Shown in pieces: positions 21,301 to 28,600 of a stretch of DNA of 64,000 bases. Under the pieces are notes generated by a model. The model searched no databases. It saw only the letters and a list, made by a program, of their open reading frames with translations, and had not been told where the DNA came from. Both the position numbers and the translations under genes were made by a program. The number at the start of each line of letters is the position of its first letter. Positions within the stretch are counted from its first letter, which is position 1. Source of the stretch: Amyelois transitella (lineage: Eukaryota > Arthropoda > Insecta > Lepidoptera > Pyralidae); assembly GCF_032362555.1 (NCBI RefSeq), contig NC_083512.1, positions 1,538,001-1,602,000 on the forward strand. Reading direction: 5' to 3'.

Positions 21301-23217
21301 TATATCAATCATATCATTGAGCCAAAAAGCTGAATGTGGCCATTCAGTCTATTCGAGACTGTTGGCTCTGTCTACCCCGCAAGGGATATAGACGTGACCG
21401 TATGTATAATAAAAAAAAATTGATTTACGTGATGTTTCGTCAATAAGTGATGTCAATAAGTGATGCGTTGTATCCAATTTTGAAAACAAATCTATTCTAT
21501 TCTATAAGTCAACTTACTGTGGAATATAGATTTCTCCTCCAGCGGTTTGTCGTCGTCAACTTTCCCTTTCTTTTGTCTTTTGGCTAATATCTCCTCCAGT
21601 TCCTTCGCCTCCTCGCCTTCCGGCTTCATAACTCTGTGGATATTTAAAAAGAATGAGATTAAATCTTAGCAGAAGTAAGAATGACAATAAATAAATAAAT
21701 AGGTATACCGGACAAATTACAATGATTGAGTTAGCATCGAAGTAAGTTCGAGACTTGTGATACGAGATACTAACTCAACAATACTATATTTTATAATAAA
21801 TACTTATATAGATAAACATCCAAGACCCAGGCCAATCAGAAAAAGTTTGTTTCTCATCATGCCGTGGCCGGGATTCGAACCCGGGACCTCCAGTGTCACA
21901 GACAAGTGTACTACTACTAATCAAAGTTAGTATTCAAACTAATGTACATAACATTGAATATGTTCATTGGTACATCACAATTACATACATGCCAGTATTT
22001 AATATAAATGTTACTAAATAACAAACCTCTTTTCTCCCTCATACCCTCCCCAAGGGCCAAGGAAACCACCAACATCTTCGGGATTATCATTTTTGTTCCG
22101 TTTCTTTTTGTCAAGCGGTCTTTTCTTTATGTTCTCGAAAACTGACTTGCCTTCCGATTCTTCAGGTGGCGCCACCATCGCTGATACTAGAATCACAAAC
22201 AAAATAACCCTTATTGCTCATTATCTCATGAGATGTATTTTTAAAAATGTGTGAAAAATTTAAATTTGGTTGACTGAAAGAAATTCCCAATGGGATAAGT
22301 CAGGTCAATCTAGTAAAAGGTCAGGTCAAGAGTACCTGAAACCTGAGTGGATGAAATGAAAGAAATATGCAGGGATAGTGGCAAGTGGAAAGATGTGGTC
22401 TCTGAATACCCCTCTGGGAAAGGCTTTATTTGTATGTACAGTCTTAAGCAAAAGGTAAAAAAAACTATAATTTGATAATAAAGAAAACAGTATACTTACA
22501 AACAATAGCATCACCATTCCCGCTATCAACATCTGTGGATGGATCTACAGCATAACCGTAACTTGTAAATGTCCGTCTTTGGTTCTCAAATTGAAAATCA
22601 CTAATGTGAGCCTTCTCCACGTATCCAGACAATATATTTCTATTCGCCTTCATCTGTTGCGTTTGAAAAGGGTTTTCTGGACCATATGTAGGCGCAAATA
22701 ACTCTTCATATTTAGGGTTGTGCATCAGTTCTTGATTATTCGCTACTAGGATTCTTGTGTCATCATTATTCTGTAAACATAATGAAGTTAAAATAATGGT
22801 TTATAGGTACATTAGTGGTCAACACTCATGATGTTCGCCGCTTCACACTAGAGGTCAGATTTGTCAAATTTAAACTACTGAAATTTAATTTGACAAAACT
22901 GATCCCTAGTTGTTAGTTCGTGGCGAACATCATTCATGAAGTACGTAAGTAAGTAAGTGTGAATAGCCATAGTTACGCTGCATTGAGGTTATATGACAAG
23001 ACCTTTAACTAAAGAGATTTAAATAATATTAAAGAAATAAACATACAGTGGGCATCACGACAGGCGCAGCACATATTTGCATTGTTTTAGCTACGGATAA
23101 ACTAGGATCAACAGGTTTTAAATGCGTCAACAACGTTTCATTGCTGTGTTCGCTAGTCTTAGGGTCAGACTCGCCTTCATCCTCCGAGCTGCTTCCATAA
23201 CTTTGTATGTTTAACAT
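383..23217 (-). CDS. Cdc40: Pre-mRNA-processing factor 17 (Cdc40/Prp17), complete, 11 exons
   Basis: A spliceosome protein needed for the second step of splicing. Coding exons, in order on the minus strand: 23217-23047, 22770-22500, 22186-22027, 21633-21518, 21183-21080, 19903-19796, 19068-18960, 17828-17674, 17109-16976, 15854-15633, 560-383. All junctions are GT-AG, the phases agree, and the exons sum to 1728 nt = 575 residues; the human protein is about 579 by my recollection. The N-terminal part (about 1-240) holds the conserved [12 protein letters not shown] and [13 protein letters not shown] stretches. Residues from about 275 to 575 form the WD40 propeller, starting [19 protein letters not shown] and ending [10 protein letters not shown]. 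The start is the ATG at 23217 ([18 protein letters not shown]); the codon two triplets upstream in frame is GTG. The last intron is about 15 kb, the others 0.1-1.8 kb. It is divergent from Vha14. Confidence 0.96.
780..975 (+). repeat. Degenerate interspersed repeat (repeat D-like)
   Basis: Runs from a TCTGTCTG stretch through 'ggcaaaacgcgaaaactattg' spacing typical of repeat D to 'gaagacgcgggtattagctagt'. It is diverged and unclassified. Confidence 0.4.
1441..1664 (-). repeat. TATG-SINE, diverged near-full copy
   Basis: I use 'TATG-SINE' for the commonest repeat of this window. It is about 250 bp, with a head GCCGTGTGGTTCCCGGCACC, a core containing CCCATGGATGTCGTAAAAGG and GCGATGGGCTAGCAACCTGT, two short hairpins near the 3' end (AGTCTTTTCAAGACT and GTCTA-N-TAGAC) and a TATG microsatellite tail. 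I see no clear pol III A and B boxes. This copy has the head at the right (ccacacggca), so it points leftward. Confidence 0.8.
1746..1969 (+). repeat. Repeat D copy (RTE/SINE-like, unclassified)
   Basis: Starts with taatatcctactgatataag, contains tttcacgcaaaaactactga and ends with gcggacgaagccgcgggcgg then cttctagt. The same sequence occurs in reverse at 12181-12405 and 17938-18150. Common in moth genomes; I do not assign a family name. Confidence 0.75.
2523..2771 (+). repeat. TATG-SINE, full copy
   Basis: Head gccgtgtggttcccggcacc at the left, TATG tail at the right; complete core. Confidence 0.85.
2971..3093 (-). repeat. TATG-SINE, partial copy
   Basis: Only the 3' half is present (cgtctatatcccttgcgggg through gtgacaggtta). 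Confidence 0.7.
3600..3668 (+). repeat. Short tandem duplication with CCAAT motifs
   Basis: AGCCAATCACAGTGAC occurs twice (near 3607 and 3642), each followed by an AATACGAGG stretch; the first copy carries an extra GCAGTGAC. A further AGCCAATCA lies near 3410. Confidence 0.6.
4141..4204. repeat. Perfect 29-bp foldback (inverted repeat, 6-nt loop)
   Basis: 4141-4169 is the exact reverse complement of 4176-4204; the loop is CCGTAT. It is followed by AT-rich sequence ending in AATAAA and a TTTC run (about 4285-4315) that looks like a LINE or SINE 3' end. Confidence 0.85.
4904..5115 (-). repeat. tRNA-SINE remnant with inverted tail
   Basis: Holds the body of the tRNA-SINE (gagttagcctcgaagtaagt to aatcagaaaaagttcttt) but lacks the tRNA-like head. 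Its AT tail forms an inverted repeat: gggacaaatta (4913-4923) faces taatttgtccc (from 4930). Confidence 0.7.
5173..5430 (+). repeat. Repeat C copy (unclassified)
   Basis: Begins tgtgcccgcaacatcgtccg and ends tcagctttataatattaagt. Other copies are at 5683, 13410 (reverse) and 63584. Confidence 0.75.
5683..5940 (+). repeat. Repeat C copy, tandem neighbour of the previous one
   Basis: Begins agctgtgcccgcgacttcgt and ends ctttataatattagtataga; same orientation as the copy 250 bp upstream. Confidence 0.8.
5941..6412 (+). mobile_element. LINE 3' end (CR1/jockey-like), interrupted by a TATG-SINE 3' fragment
   Basis: One frame reads [20 protein letters not shown], the signature at the C-terminal end of many non-LTR reverse-transcriptase ORFs. 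A TATG-SINE 3' fragment sits at about 6036-6117. After it comes a typical 3' UTR with gcgataagtccgcctttgtt and aatgcaataaagg, ending in a TATC repeat. Only the last few hundred bases of the element are present, the usual result of 5' truncation. Confidence 0.7.
8464..8606 (-). repeat. Repeat B copy (unclassified)
   Basis: Contains ggggtaggcagagattacat, ttgccacgatctctgcatac and a 3' part with gggtactcttgacct. The same unit recurs near 15893, 22321, 26515 and 36640. Confidence 0.7.
9753..10015 (-). repeat. TATG-SINE, full copy inserted in an older repeat
   Basis: Full length, tail (catacata) left and head (ccacacggca) right. Flanked by a near-duplicate: acggagaaaaac before and acgggagaaaaaa after, consistent with a target-site duplication. 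The interrupted host repeat (repeat D-like) spans roughly 9625-10255. Confidence 0.85.
10942..11203 (+). repeat. TATG-SINE, full copy
   Basis: Head gtcgtgtggtccccagcact, core catggatgtcgtaataggcg, TATG tail at the right. Confidence 0.85.
11691..11869 (-). repeat. TATG-SINE, 5'-truncated copy
   Basis: Tail and 3' two thirds present; ends within aagcccatccct. Confidence 0.8.
12181..12405 (-). repeat. Repeat D copy, reverse orientation
   Basis: Starts ccgcccgcgatttcgtccgc and ends with cattagtaggatattg. Confidence 0.75.
12534..12802 (+). repeat. TATG-SINE, full copy
   Basis: Head gccgtgtggtttcccggcca; tail tatgtatgtttgtatgtatg. It faces the next copy tail to tail. Confidence 0.85.
12895..13135 (-). 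repeat. TATG-SINE, full copy, inverted to its neighbour
   Basis: Tail end gtctatatcccttgcggggt at left, head accacacggca at right. It forms an inverted pair with the copy 92 bp to its left. Confidence 0.85.
13410..13636 (-). repeat. Repeat C copy, reverse orientation
   Basis: Starts atctatactaatattataaa and ends ggacgaagtcgcgggcacag. Confidence 0.75.
13650..13896 (+). repeat. TATG-SINE, full copy
   Basis: Head gccgtgtggttcccggcacc, tail atatgtatgtatatacatat. Confidence 0.85.
14203..14465 (-). repeat. TATG-SINE, full copy
   Basis: Tail catacatacatacat at left, head gggaatcatacggca at right. Inverted relative to the copy at 13650. Confidence 0.85.
14821..15030 (-). repeat. Second tRNA-derived SINE, degenerate (tRNA-Lys/Asn-like head)
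   Basis: Read on the minus strand, about 15020-14945 gives tgactcagttggctgg (A-box-like) and, farther on, ggatcgattcttg (B-box-like). Downstream it contains ccgagcatcgctcggtcacc. A related piece (ggtaaccgagcgcgagcgg) lies at 43167. Both are diverged. Confidence 0.5.
15893..15998 (-). repeat. Repeat B copy in Cdc40 intron 9
   Basis: catacatacataaaatcaag, ggaggggtaggcagagacta and ttgccacgatctctgcatac; lies only 38 bp upstream, in transcription, of exon 10. Confidence 0.75.
16101..16420. repeat. Two TATG-SINE pieces joined in opposite orientation
   Basis: 16101-16182 is a minus-oriented 3' fragment. 16183-16420 is a plus-oriented copy lacking its first 25 bp and ending in a TATG tail. They meet without a spacer, so the two 3' ends point outward and can pair with each other. 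Confidence 0.8.
16711..16938 (-). repeat. tRNA-SINE, full copy
   Basis: Head at the right end. On the minus strand from 16938 it reads gcctctgtggcgcagcggta (A box TGGCGCAGCGG) and then ccgggttcgaatcccggtca (B box GGTTCGAATCC). A body of about 150 bp and a short tail ending in tttgtccc follow. Because it continues into the SINE body and recurs, it is a tRNA-derived SINE and not a tRNA gene. Confidence 0.9.
17129..17280 (-). repeat. AAAAT-rich stretch plus LINE-like 3' end
   Basis: An (aaaat)n run followed by cgtttattgcaggcatagcc, which in reverse reads like the 'gcaataaacg' end of a LINE 3' UTR. Confidence 0.4.
17287..17655. repeat. TATG-SINE inside TATG-SINE, with target-site duplication
   Basis: A minus-oriented copy (17287-17500 and 17589-17655, ending in the head accacacggc) is split by a 5'-truncated plus-oriented copy (17501-17588). 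The 12-bp atgggaaagaga stands on both sides (17489-17500 and 17589-17600). The whole composite ends 18 bp from the exon 8 splice donor of Cdc40. Confidence 0.9.
17938..18150 (-). repeat. Repeat D copy, reverse orientation
   Basis: From gaggccgtgcgcgtggaatc through cggttcagtagtttttgcgt to gcatttataatattagac. A 40-bp tRNA-SINE scrap lies just left of it (17886-17925). Confidence 0.7.
18151..18345 (-). repeat. tRNA-SINE, head-truncated copy
   Basis: Body and B box (gggattcgaacccgggacct) are present; the A-box end is missing. Confidence 0.8.
18366..18530 (-). repeat. tRNA-SINE, partial copy adjoining the previous one
   Basis: Same orientation as the copy 20 bp to its left; stops at catgccaaggccggg, just before the B box. 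Its last part is also the left arm of the inverted repeat at 18501-18918. Confidence 0.75.
18501..18918. repeat. 62-bp inverted repeat with a TATG-SINE in the loop
   Basis: Left arm about 18501-18564 and right arm about 18855-18918 are reverse complements with about four mismatches; both contain gttaataaactagtttgata on one strand or the other. The right arm ends 42 bp from exon 7. Confidence 0.8.
18563..18819 (+). repeat. TATG-SINE, near-full copy
   Basis: Starts atggttcccggcaccagtac and ends with a TATG tail; sits inside the inverted repeat. Confidence 0.85.
19146..19460. repeat. Tandem repeat array of CATACATC/CATACATG/CATAAATC units
   Basis: About 300 bp of 4-bp CATA-type units organised into 8-, 16- and 24-bp higher-order units (catgcatacatccata and attcataaatc alternate). 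Lies in intron 6 of Cdc40. It abuts a TATG-SINE tail (19461-19580, minus, diverged), the likely seed. Confidence 0.85.
19461..19655. repeat. Diverged TATG-SINE piece followed by a repeat B piece
   Basis: 19461-19580 is a minus-oriented, decayed TATG-SINE. 19585-19655 is the end of repeat B (gatgtagtctctgcccaccc ... gattttatgtatgtatg). Confidence 0.6.
19915..20193 (-). repeat. TATG-SINE with a duplicated 3' end
   Basis: The junction sequence (cattaaaacaacatacat ... gtcacgtctatatccct ... aagaat) occurs twice in tandem, about 65 bp apart (19915-19978 and 19980-20043). The SINE then continues to 20193. Confidence 0.7.
20194..20446 (+). repeat. Unclassified repeat (LINE 3'-end-like)
   Basis: Contains ggttgcatcctcaccactct, gactgccatctgacctccgc and ggtttcctcacgatattttc, stretches common to moth interspersed repeats. 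Related pieces lie at 33535-33625 (reverse sense) and 58630-58690. Confidence 0.5.
20447..20611 (+). repeat. TATG-SINE, 5'-truncated copy
   Basis: From cctcttttaggcgatgggca to the TATG tail. Confidence 0.8.
20625..21068 (+). repeat. Cluster of three repeat C-related pieces
   Basis: 20625-20730 and 20946-21068 are 3' halves of repeat C (aaaagttcctgagattagcg, ctcttcagctttat). 20736-20940 is a related unit beginning agctgacccggcaaacgctg. The last piece ends 12 bp from exon 5 of Cdc40. Confidence 0.65.
21308..21407 (+). repeat. TATG-SINE, 3' fragment
   Basis: gaatgtggccattcagtcta through ggatatagacgtgaccgtat. Confidence 0.75.
21703..21915 (-). repeat. tRNA-SINE copy
   Basis: B box gggattcgaacccgggacct and body present; the head is truncated in the A-box region. 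Confidence 0.85.
22321..22440 (+). repeat. Repeat B copy, opposite orientation
   Basis: aggtcaagagtacctgaaac, gcagggatagtggcaagtgg and cccctctgggaaaggc; lies 60 bp from the exon 2 donor of Cdc40. Confidence 0.7.
22825..22942. repeat. Foldback element in Cdc40 intron 1
   Basis: Left arm catgatgttcgccgcttcac ... gatttgtcaaatt and right arm (reverse complement) gaatgatgttcgccacgaac ... gttttgtcaaatt pair over roughly 45-50 bp. It looks like a small MITE. Confidence 0.65.
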
Positions 23218-23569
23218 TGTCACAGTCTGAATTAATAGCTAAACATAAATGACTATTCACGTATCGAAGAAAACTTAAAATTACAATTTACAAAATAAAC
23301 ACGTAAATTGCTAACAAAACACTAGCAAATGACAGTCGTTTATTTCGCCAAGTCTGACTTGACTTGACTTTGACATAGACATCAAGGTAGGAATCGGTAT
23401 GGTATAATGAATATTTTACGATTGGTTATCGATTCAATCGTTAAGAAAGAAAATGACATATAAGCAATGCTGCCAACATTAAACAAAAAATCTATAGTCA
23501 GGTGACGAGCTCTTGTGACAGTTCTTGTAATAATAAAATTCACTAAAATTTGTTTAAAAATCCGTAAAA
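23218..23569. promoter_or_regulatory. Divergent promoter region of Cdc40 and Vha14
   Basis: 352 bp between the two start codons. Contains TGACAG at 23330-23335 (113 bp before the Cdc40 ATG) and at 23516-23521 (54 bp before the Vha14 ATG), a gacttgacttgactttgaca run, and no obvious TATA box. Shared control of the two genes is an inference. Confidence 0.6.
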
Positions 23570-24581
23570 ATGGCCCTACACGCAGCTATCAAAGGAAAAC
23601 TAATCAGTGTTATTGGTGATGAGGTACTCCTTCTTATTTTAAACGAAATTTTATGTTCTATGCTTGATATTTGCGTTGTACATTTGTTCTTGGTATATTT
23701 GATTGTTTAGCATGTATAGCGAATAAAAATTATTTATATATTTCCAGGATACTTGCGTAGGATTCCTGTTGGGCGGTATTGGAGAAATCAATAAAAACAG
23801 ACATCCTAACTTCATGGTTGTTGACAAGAGTGAGTACATCATTGTTTTATACAACCAACAATCGTCCATTAATATATTACTCTAAGCAAAACAAAACGCT
23901 TTCCACTATTGTATACGAACACCACACGATATTTACTTTATACTAAGTTGTGATCTACACCTTTTACTAAATTGTGAAAATGTTTTTATAGACACACCCG
24001 TGAGTGAAATTGAGGAGTGTTTCAAGAGATTTGTGAAACGCGATGACATCGACATAATCCTGATCAACCAGAACGTCGCGGAGCTGATCAGACATGTGAT
24101 TGACGCTCACTCGTCACCAGTGCCAGCTGTGCTTGAGATTCCATCGAAAGATCACCCATATGACGCCAGCAAAGATTCTATCTTGCGTCGTGCTAAGGTG
24201 ATTAAAATTATAATTTACTTTATTTGAATGGTCACTGTTAGAATAGGCTTCGAAGGAGGTACTTAATGAACGTTTTTGAGTCTAAGTTTTTTGAAAAATG
24301 GCTTTTTAGATTTGTATATTTTTGATTTACAATAGCCAAGTCATGTTCACTTAGAAAATTGTTGTCTTAAGATTTAGAAGGACATAAACAAATTACCTAG
24401 ATAAATTTTAATGACAATATTTGTAGTCTTAAGTAATCTTCTGTTATTGTCGTAAGTATAATTCACTTTATTACACTTATATCACATCAATCAAAAATCA
24501 TGTCATACAAAAAAAAAATATATTTATATTATTGTTTTTTTTTTCCAGGGCATGTTCAACCCAGATGACTTGGTACGCTAA
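23570..24581 (+). CDS. Vha14: V-type proton ATPase subunit F (14 kDa), 4 exons
   Basis: A subunit of the soluble V1 sector, part of the central rotor stalk that couples ATP hydrolysis to proton pumping across endomembranes and, in insect gut, the apical plasma membrane. Exons: 23570-23623, 23748-23829, 23992-24197 and 24549-24581. All junctions are GT-AG and the sum is 375 nt = 124 residues, the family's usual length. Diagnostic stretches: [25 protein letters not shown]-type motif ([14 protein letters not shown]), [18 protein letters not shown] and [20 protein letters not shown]. The last exon is only 11 codons long ([10 protein letters not shown] after K). An alternative last exon of equal length and phase lies downstream (25319-25351). 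The gene is divergent from Cdc40 and convergent with the carbonic anhydrase gene. Confidence 0.97.
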
Positions 24582-25318
24582 GTTAGTGATATTGCATGTT
24601 TTTGTGGCATATGAAGCCCGGCGCTCTGTAAATACGCCAAAAAAGGACAAACTAACTAACCACTAATTTATAATCACGTCTTAAAGTTTGCTCTCGTATT
24701 TGTCTATGATATGACTCTTGTCCCAGTAGCTATTAGGCTCAAAATTTTAAAATTATTGTAACACATATTTTGAGACGTGATTATAGTTAAAAATTGATTG
24801 ATGTAACTGTTTCAATACAATAAGTCTGTTTTCTGTGTGCAATTTAAACTAAAGCAGTTGATAATACATTCCACAGCCAATTTTTTTTTCTTAATTTATA
24901 ATCTGTTATGTGCTAAGAACACAACATTTATCCTTCCTTATTAATGAAATTGTTTTATGTCACAGAGTATTATTAATCTTGTATAGATTTGTTGATGTTA
25001 ATGTTAAATAGAATATAAATTATTCATCCAATTAAATTGTTTTATTCTTTGTTTTTGCATTAGCATGATTTTTGTGAAGTTTTTCAGGAATTGAAGATTT
25101 TTTTACTTCTATGAGAATACTAAACCTTGTACAGATTGTGGTTAATTTTTTTTTTAAGTTTGTGATGAAGTGTTGGTCCTTGATGCAAGCTGTTTGTCGT
25201 TTCGTTTCTGTCGTTTCGAGTTATGAAGGTAGGCGTGTTTTTTTTTGTTTAATTTTTTATTACCTTCATGTTTTTCTTATTCTTATTTTAATATATTTTC
25301 TTTTATTTTATTTTGCAG
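24582..25318 (+). other. Vha14 3' UTR / intron before the alternative exon
   Basis: AT-rich and non-coding. It holds an inverted repeat with 13-bp perfect arms (tataatcacgtct 24669-24681 and agacgtgattata 24773-24785) and ATTAAA at 25031-25036, a candidate poly(A) signal for the short form. Its last 30 bases are a strong polypyrimidine tract ending in gcag. Confidence 0.7.
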
Positions 25319-25351
25319 TCTATGTTTGGAGCAGACAACTACAGTACCTAA
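25319..25351 (+). CDS. Vha14: Candidate alternative last exon of Vha14
   Basis: Eleven codons reading SMFGADNYST then TAA, directly after a long T-rich tract and gcag. It has the same start phase (0), the same length (33 nt) and the same pattern (x-M-F-x-x-D-x) as the regular last exon, [10 protein letters not shown]-stop. Joining exon 3 (ends in ...LRRAK at 24197) to this exon would give an isoform that differs only in the last ten residues. AATAAA at 25403-25408 could end that transcript. Alternative reading: a chance ORF next to a cryptic acceptor. The match in phase, length and sequence makes an exon duplication more likely. Confidence 0.7.
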   Translation, partial: SMFGADNYST

Positions 25352-25402
25352 CTTATTTATTTTTATCCCAATGATATGTATATTATGTTAAATTCCATAA
25401 AA

Positions 25403-25408
25403 AATAAA
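25403..25408 (+). terminator. Poly(A) signal AATAAA, Vha14 distal
   Basis: 52 bases after the stop of the candidate alternative exon. Confidence 0.55.
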
Positions 25409-25618
25409 AGCAGCTATGTTATATTATACAAGTATTTATTTTAGTAATAACAAAACTTAAAATTAATAACCTAATATTCACACAAATATACAAGTGCACA
25501 CAACCATAGAGTAGAAATGGTAACATAACAAATATTTGGTATCAACGAGAAAATAAATTACCCGTAATAGAGAACTAATCGGTGTTTTTTAAATTAAATT
25601 TTTAAATATCGATTTTTT

Positions 25619-25624
25619 TTTATT
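25619..25624 (-). terminator. AATAAA overlapping the stop codon of the carbonic anhydrase
   Basis: GAA-TAA-A: the stop TAA (25622-25620) lies inside the hexamer. A more distal signal (minus-strand AATAAA near 25440) would give a 3' UTR of about 200 nt overlapping the end of Vha14, so which is used is uncertain. Confidence 0.35.
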
Positions 25625-28600
25625 CATCGAATTCGTTGACTTCGTTGTCGGCCTTCTTGTGGCCACTGTGTACCCAGTCCCATTTGGAGTAGTGGAGCTT
25701 AGTCTTCTTGAATTTTGGATTCTTGGAGGTGATGCGGACGAATACGCGACGGCCGAATAGTGGCTGCAGTTGTCTGAAGTTGTCCACGAGGGGAAGGTTC
25801 AGGTTCGAGAGGAGGCCACGGAAGTTGTCCATCTGAAAAAGTATAATAGTCTTAGTTTTACAATTTTATTACTTAAATTCATTGTTTATTTTTGTTCACA
25901 ATCTAAGTTTTTTTTACCATGTCCAATCATTTCATCAATCCTTCAGATAGATAAGCCTGAATGTAATGAGTTTCTAAAATTAAAACCCCAGTCTTAGAAA
26001 TTTGGCAGATCATTTTCGCAACCATAGATAACTTTCGGCCAGTTTGAAACTGCTGGCTGGAAATTAAAAAAAATATTCAAACCTGGAATACGGAGATCGG
26101 GAGGTAGTCTGAGAACACAACCCACGTAACAGCTTCGGCGCAAGGTGGGGTGGTCAGGGAACCCTTGTAGGTGTAGAAACGCTCAGTATCAAGACCGGAG
26201 AGAATTGAGGAGAGAGAGAAGGTATGAGGCAGCTTCATGGTGGTGTTGTAGTTCTCAATAGCCGACAGGTTCTTGACAATGGGAGTGAGCAGTTTGGCGT
26301 CGAATTCTACGACCTGTAAAGAAATTGTGTCATTAAGATGTTTTGCATATTCAAATAGGTAGATCTTGTAATGCAGTTTTGTTCTTTGATGGATAGAAAA
26401 AACAGTTGCTTGAGACTTTTAGTTTAGACTCAAAAATGTTTTATTAACGAAGTTATGAAGATAAAGCTTTTACAGTCACTTTTGACATGATCTTTTAATT
26501 GATTTGCTGCATTATGATCACGATTTTTTCCCGAAGGGGTAGGCAGAGACTACATCTTTCCACTTGCCACGATCTCTGCATATTTCCTTCGCTTCATCCA
26601 CATCATAACTCACTCCATGCAAGCTTGGCGATTTCGGGTACTCTTGACCTGACCCTTTGCCAGGACCAATGGTATGCAATATAAAACTACTTACAAGTTT
26701 CTTTTAAGATTTCGCACTCCAAAACTTGAGTATCAAGCACTTTTTAAAAAAATACTTGATCACATTATGTCCGTGGATTATTAATTTAATTAGATAAACT
26801 TTAATGACCTGGTAGAAGAAAGCCAGAACGCAAAGACCATCAGGGTGCTGCAGGGCTTCGGCCAAGTTCCTGTACTTCTTATTCCTATGGATGATGTGCA
26901 TCTCAAGCGGTAGACGCATGTCGTTGAGCGTGTGTTCTGAACCGCGGTTGTTCTTGTCACCCCAGTGGAAATGAAGACCTTCGAAATTCAAAATAAAATT
27001 TAGATTTGTTTTATTAATATGACAAAGATGAAAGATTTTCATATACCGAATATACAATGCGTGGAGCGCGAGGCATAGACAAGAGCAATATGTTTTCCAT
27101 TCTAAATTTAAAAAAGGTCACTTTTTTTAAACGGCTCGTATTCTAATACAAGGCTGCTTATGTACCTATTATTTTTTTGATATACTTATATTATTTATGT
27201 AAGTAGAATGGATATGAATTTTTATTTACCTTCAATCTCGTATTCGTTGTCAAGGGGACCTCCGAAGATGTAGGGGAGACGGAAGCCCTTCTTTTCCTCT
27301 TCGGAACTATATTTCGGGATTGTTAGAGCCACTGAAAAAATAAGTTAAAATTTCTTGATACAGTCATAATAATAATATCTTTATCTAACACTAAGTGATC
27401 TTTTACTGAAATTTATTTTATGCCCGCAGGGCGTTCTACATTTATATTTTTTCTGATATTTGTATTTCCATCATCAAGCCATACAGCTGAACATGCCCTT
27501 TCAGTCTTCACTGTTAGCTATATCTACCTCGCAAGGGATAAAGACGTGACTATATGTACGTATTCCATAAATACCCCACCAGAATGTCCGTTATTCGTGA
27601 TCGTTAGCGGCCCAGGCAGTGGGTTCTGGTAGCCGATGAGCTCCATAGCTGGGATGGATATGGGGATGGCTTGTCGGGCTGCGATGGCTATGGGGGACTG
27701 CTGACGACCGCCGCAAGCCGGGTGGAGTACCGCCCATCGCCGCTGATCTGACGCCCTGTACCCCCAGCCGACGACTAGGGCGACTGGAATTTAAAAAAAA
27801 ATAACATAGCTACATACTCAATGTGTGTAATCTGTGTTGTATTTATTTTTTTTAAATTAAGAACCATCCTGGTCGCTACCTATAAGGTAAGTACTTATCC
27901 TGTAATGTAGCTTCATTTTTCAGTTAGAAAGTTTTGATTTACCAAATGTTAATTACCCATACAACAAAGTGAAATATAGAAATTATTATATACTATTTAT
28001 TACAATAGGTATTTGTATCACGCGTTTGAAGGTTTCAAAACATTCCCAACAATTGTGATGGTAGGTAGTTAATAGCGTTCAATTGTTTTACTTTCTTGTG
28101 AGTTTCATGTTGTCAAAACAATGATTTTCGTTCATGTTTTATTTTCATAACAAATTATTAATTGTTTTCCTGTCTGCCGGTTGCTATCCTGCTTCAATAA
28201 TATCACATTCTACATTTAGAAACTGTAACTTGGTCCTTTGTCCTTTTCATACAAGGACTACTTATGCTTTCTTATTTTCCGATACATTTTCTAAAGCCAC
28301 GGTTTGTACTAGATAAGCATATAATCTGTCTACATTAAAGATGAAATAAATCTATACAGAAATTCGAAATTCAAATCTTTTATTCGTTGACGTCAAATAA
28401 ATTACTTAAAACGTAAGTTTGCTGTCGCTTCCTAAGCGTCACTCAGTGCAGAAGAAGCGGTTACAAACTGCACTGCAGCATTTTCTTCAACTACGTCAAC
28501 TTCACAAACAGAACACAATCCTATTATATAATTCAGATTCTTTTATATTAATCTGACATTCTATAAAATTGTAATGAGTAAGATTTCAGTACTGGGTATA

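Noticed and set aside
23218-23223. Upstream start codon for Cdc40 two triplets earlier
   Set aside because: That codon is GTG; the ATG at 23217 is the natural start.
25111-25374. 87-codon plus-strand frame as a separate small gene
   Set aside because: Most of it is translated T-rich tract; only the last 11 codons in another frame make sense, as the alternative Vha14 exon.
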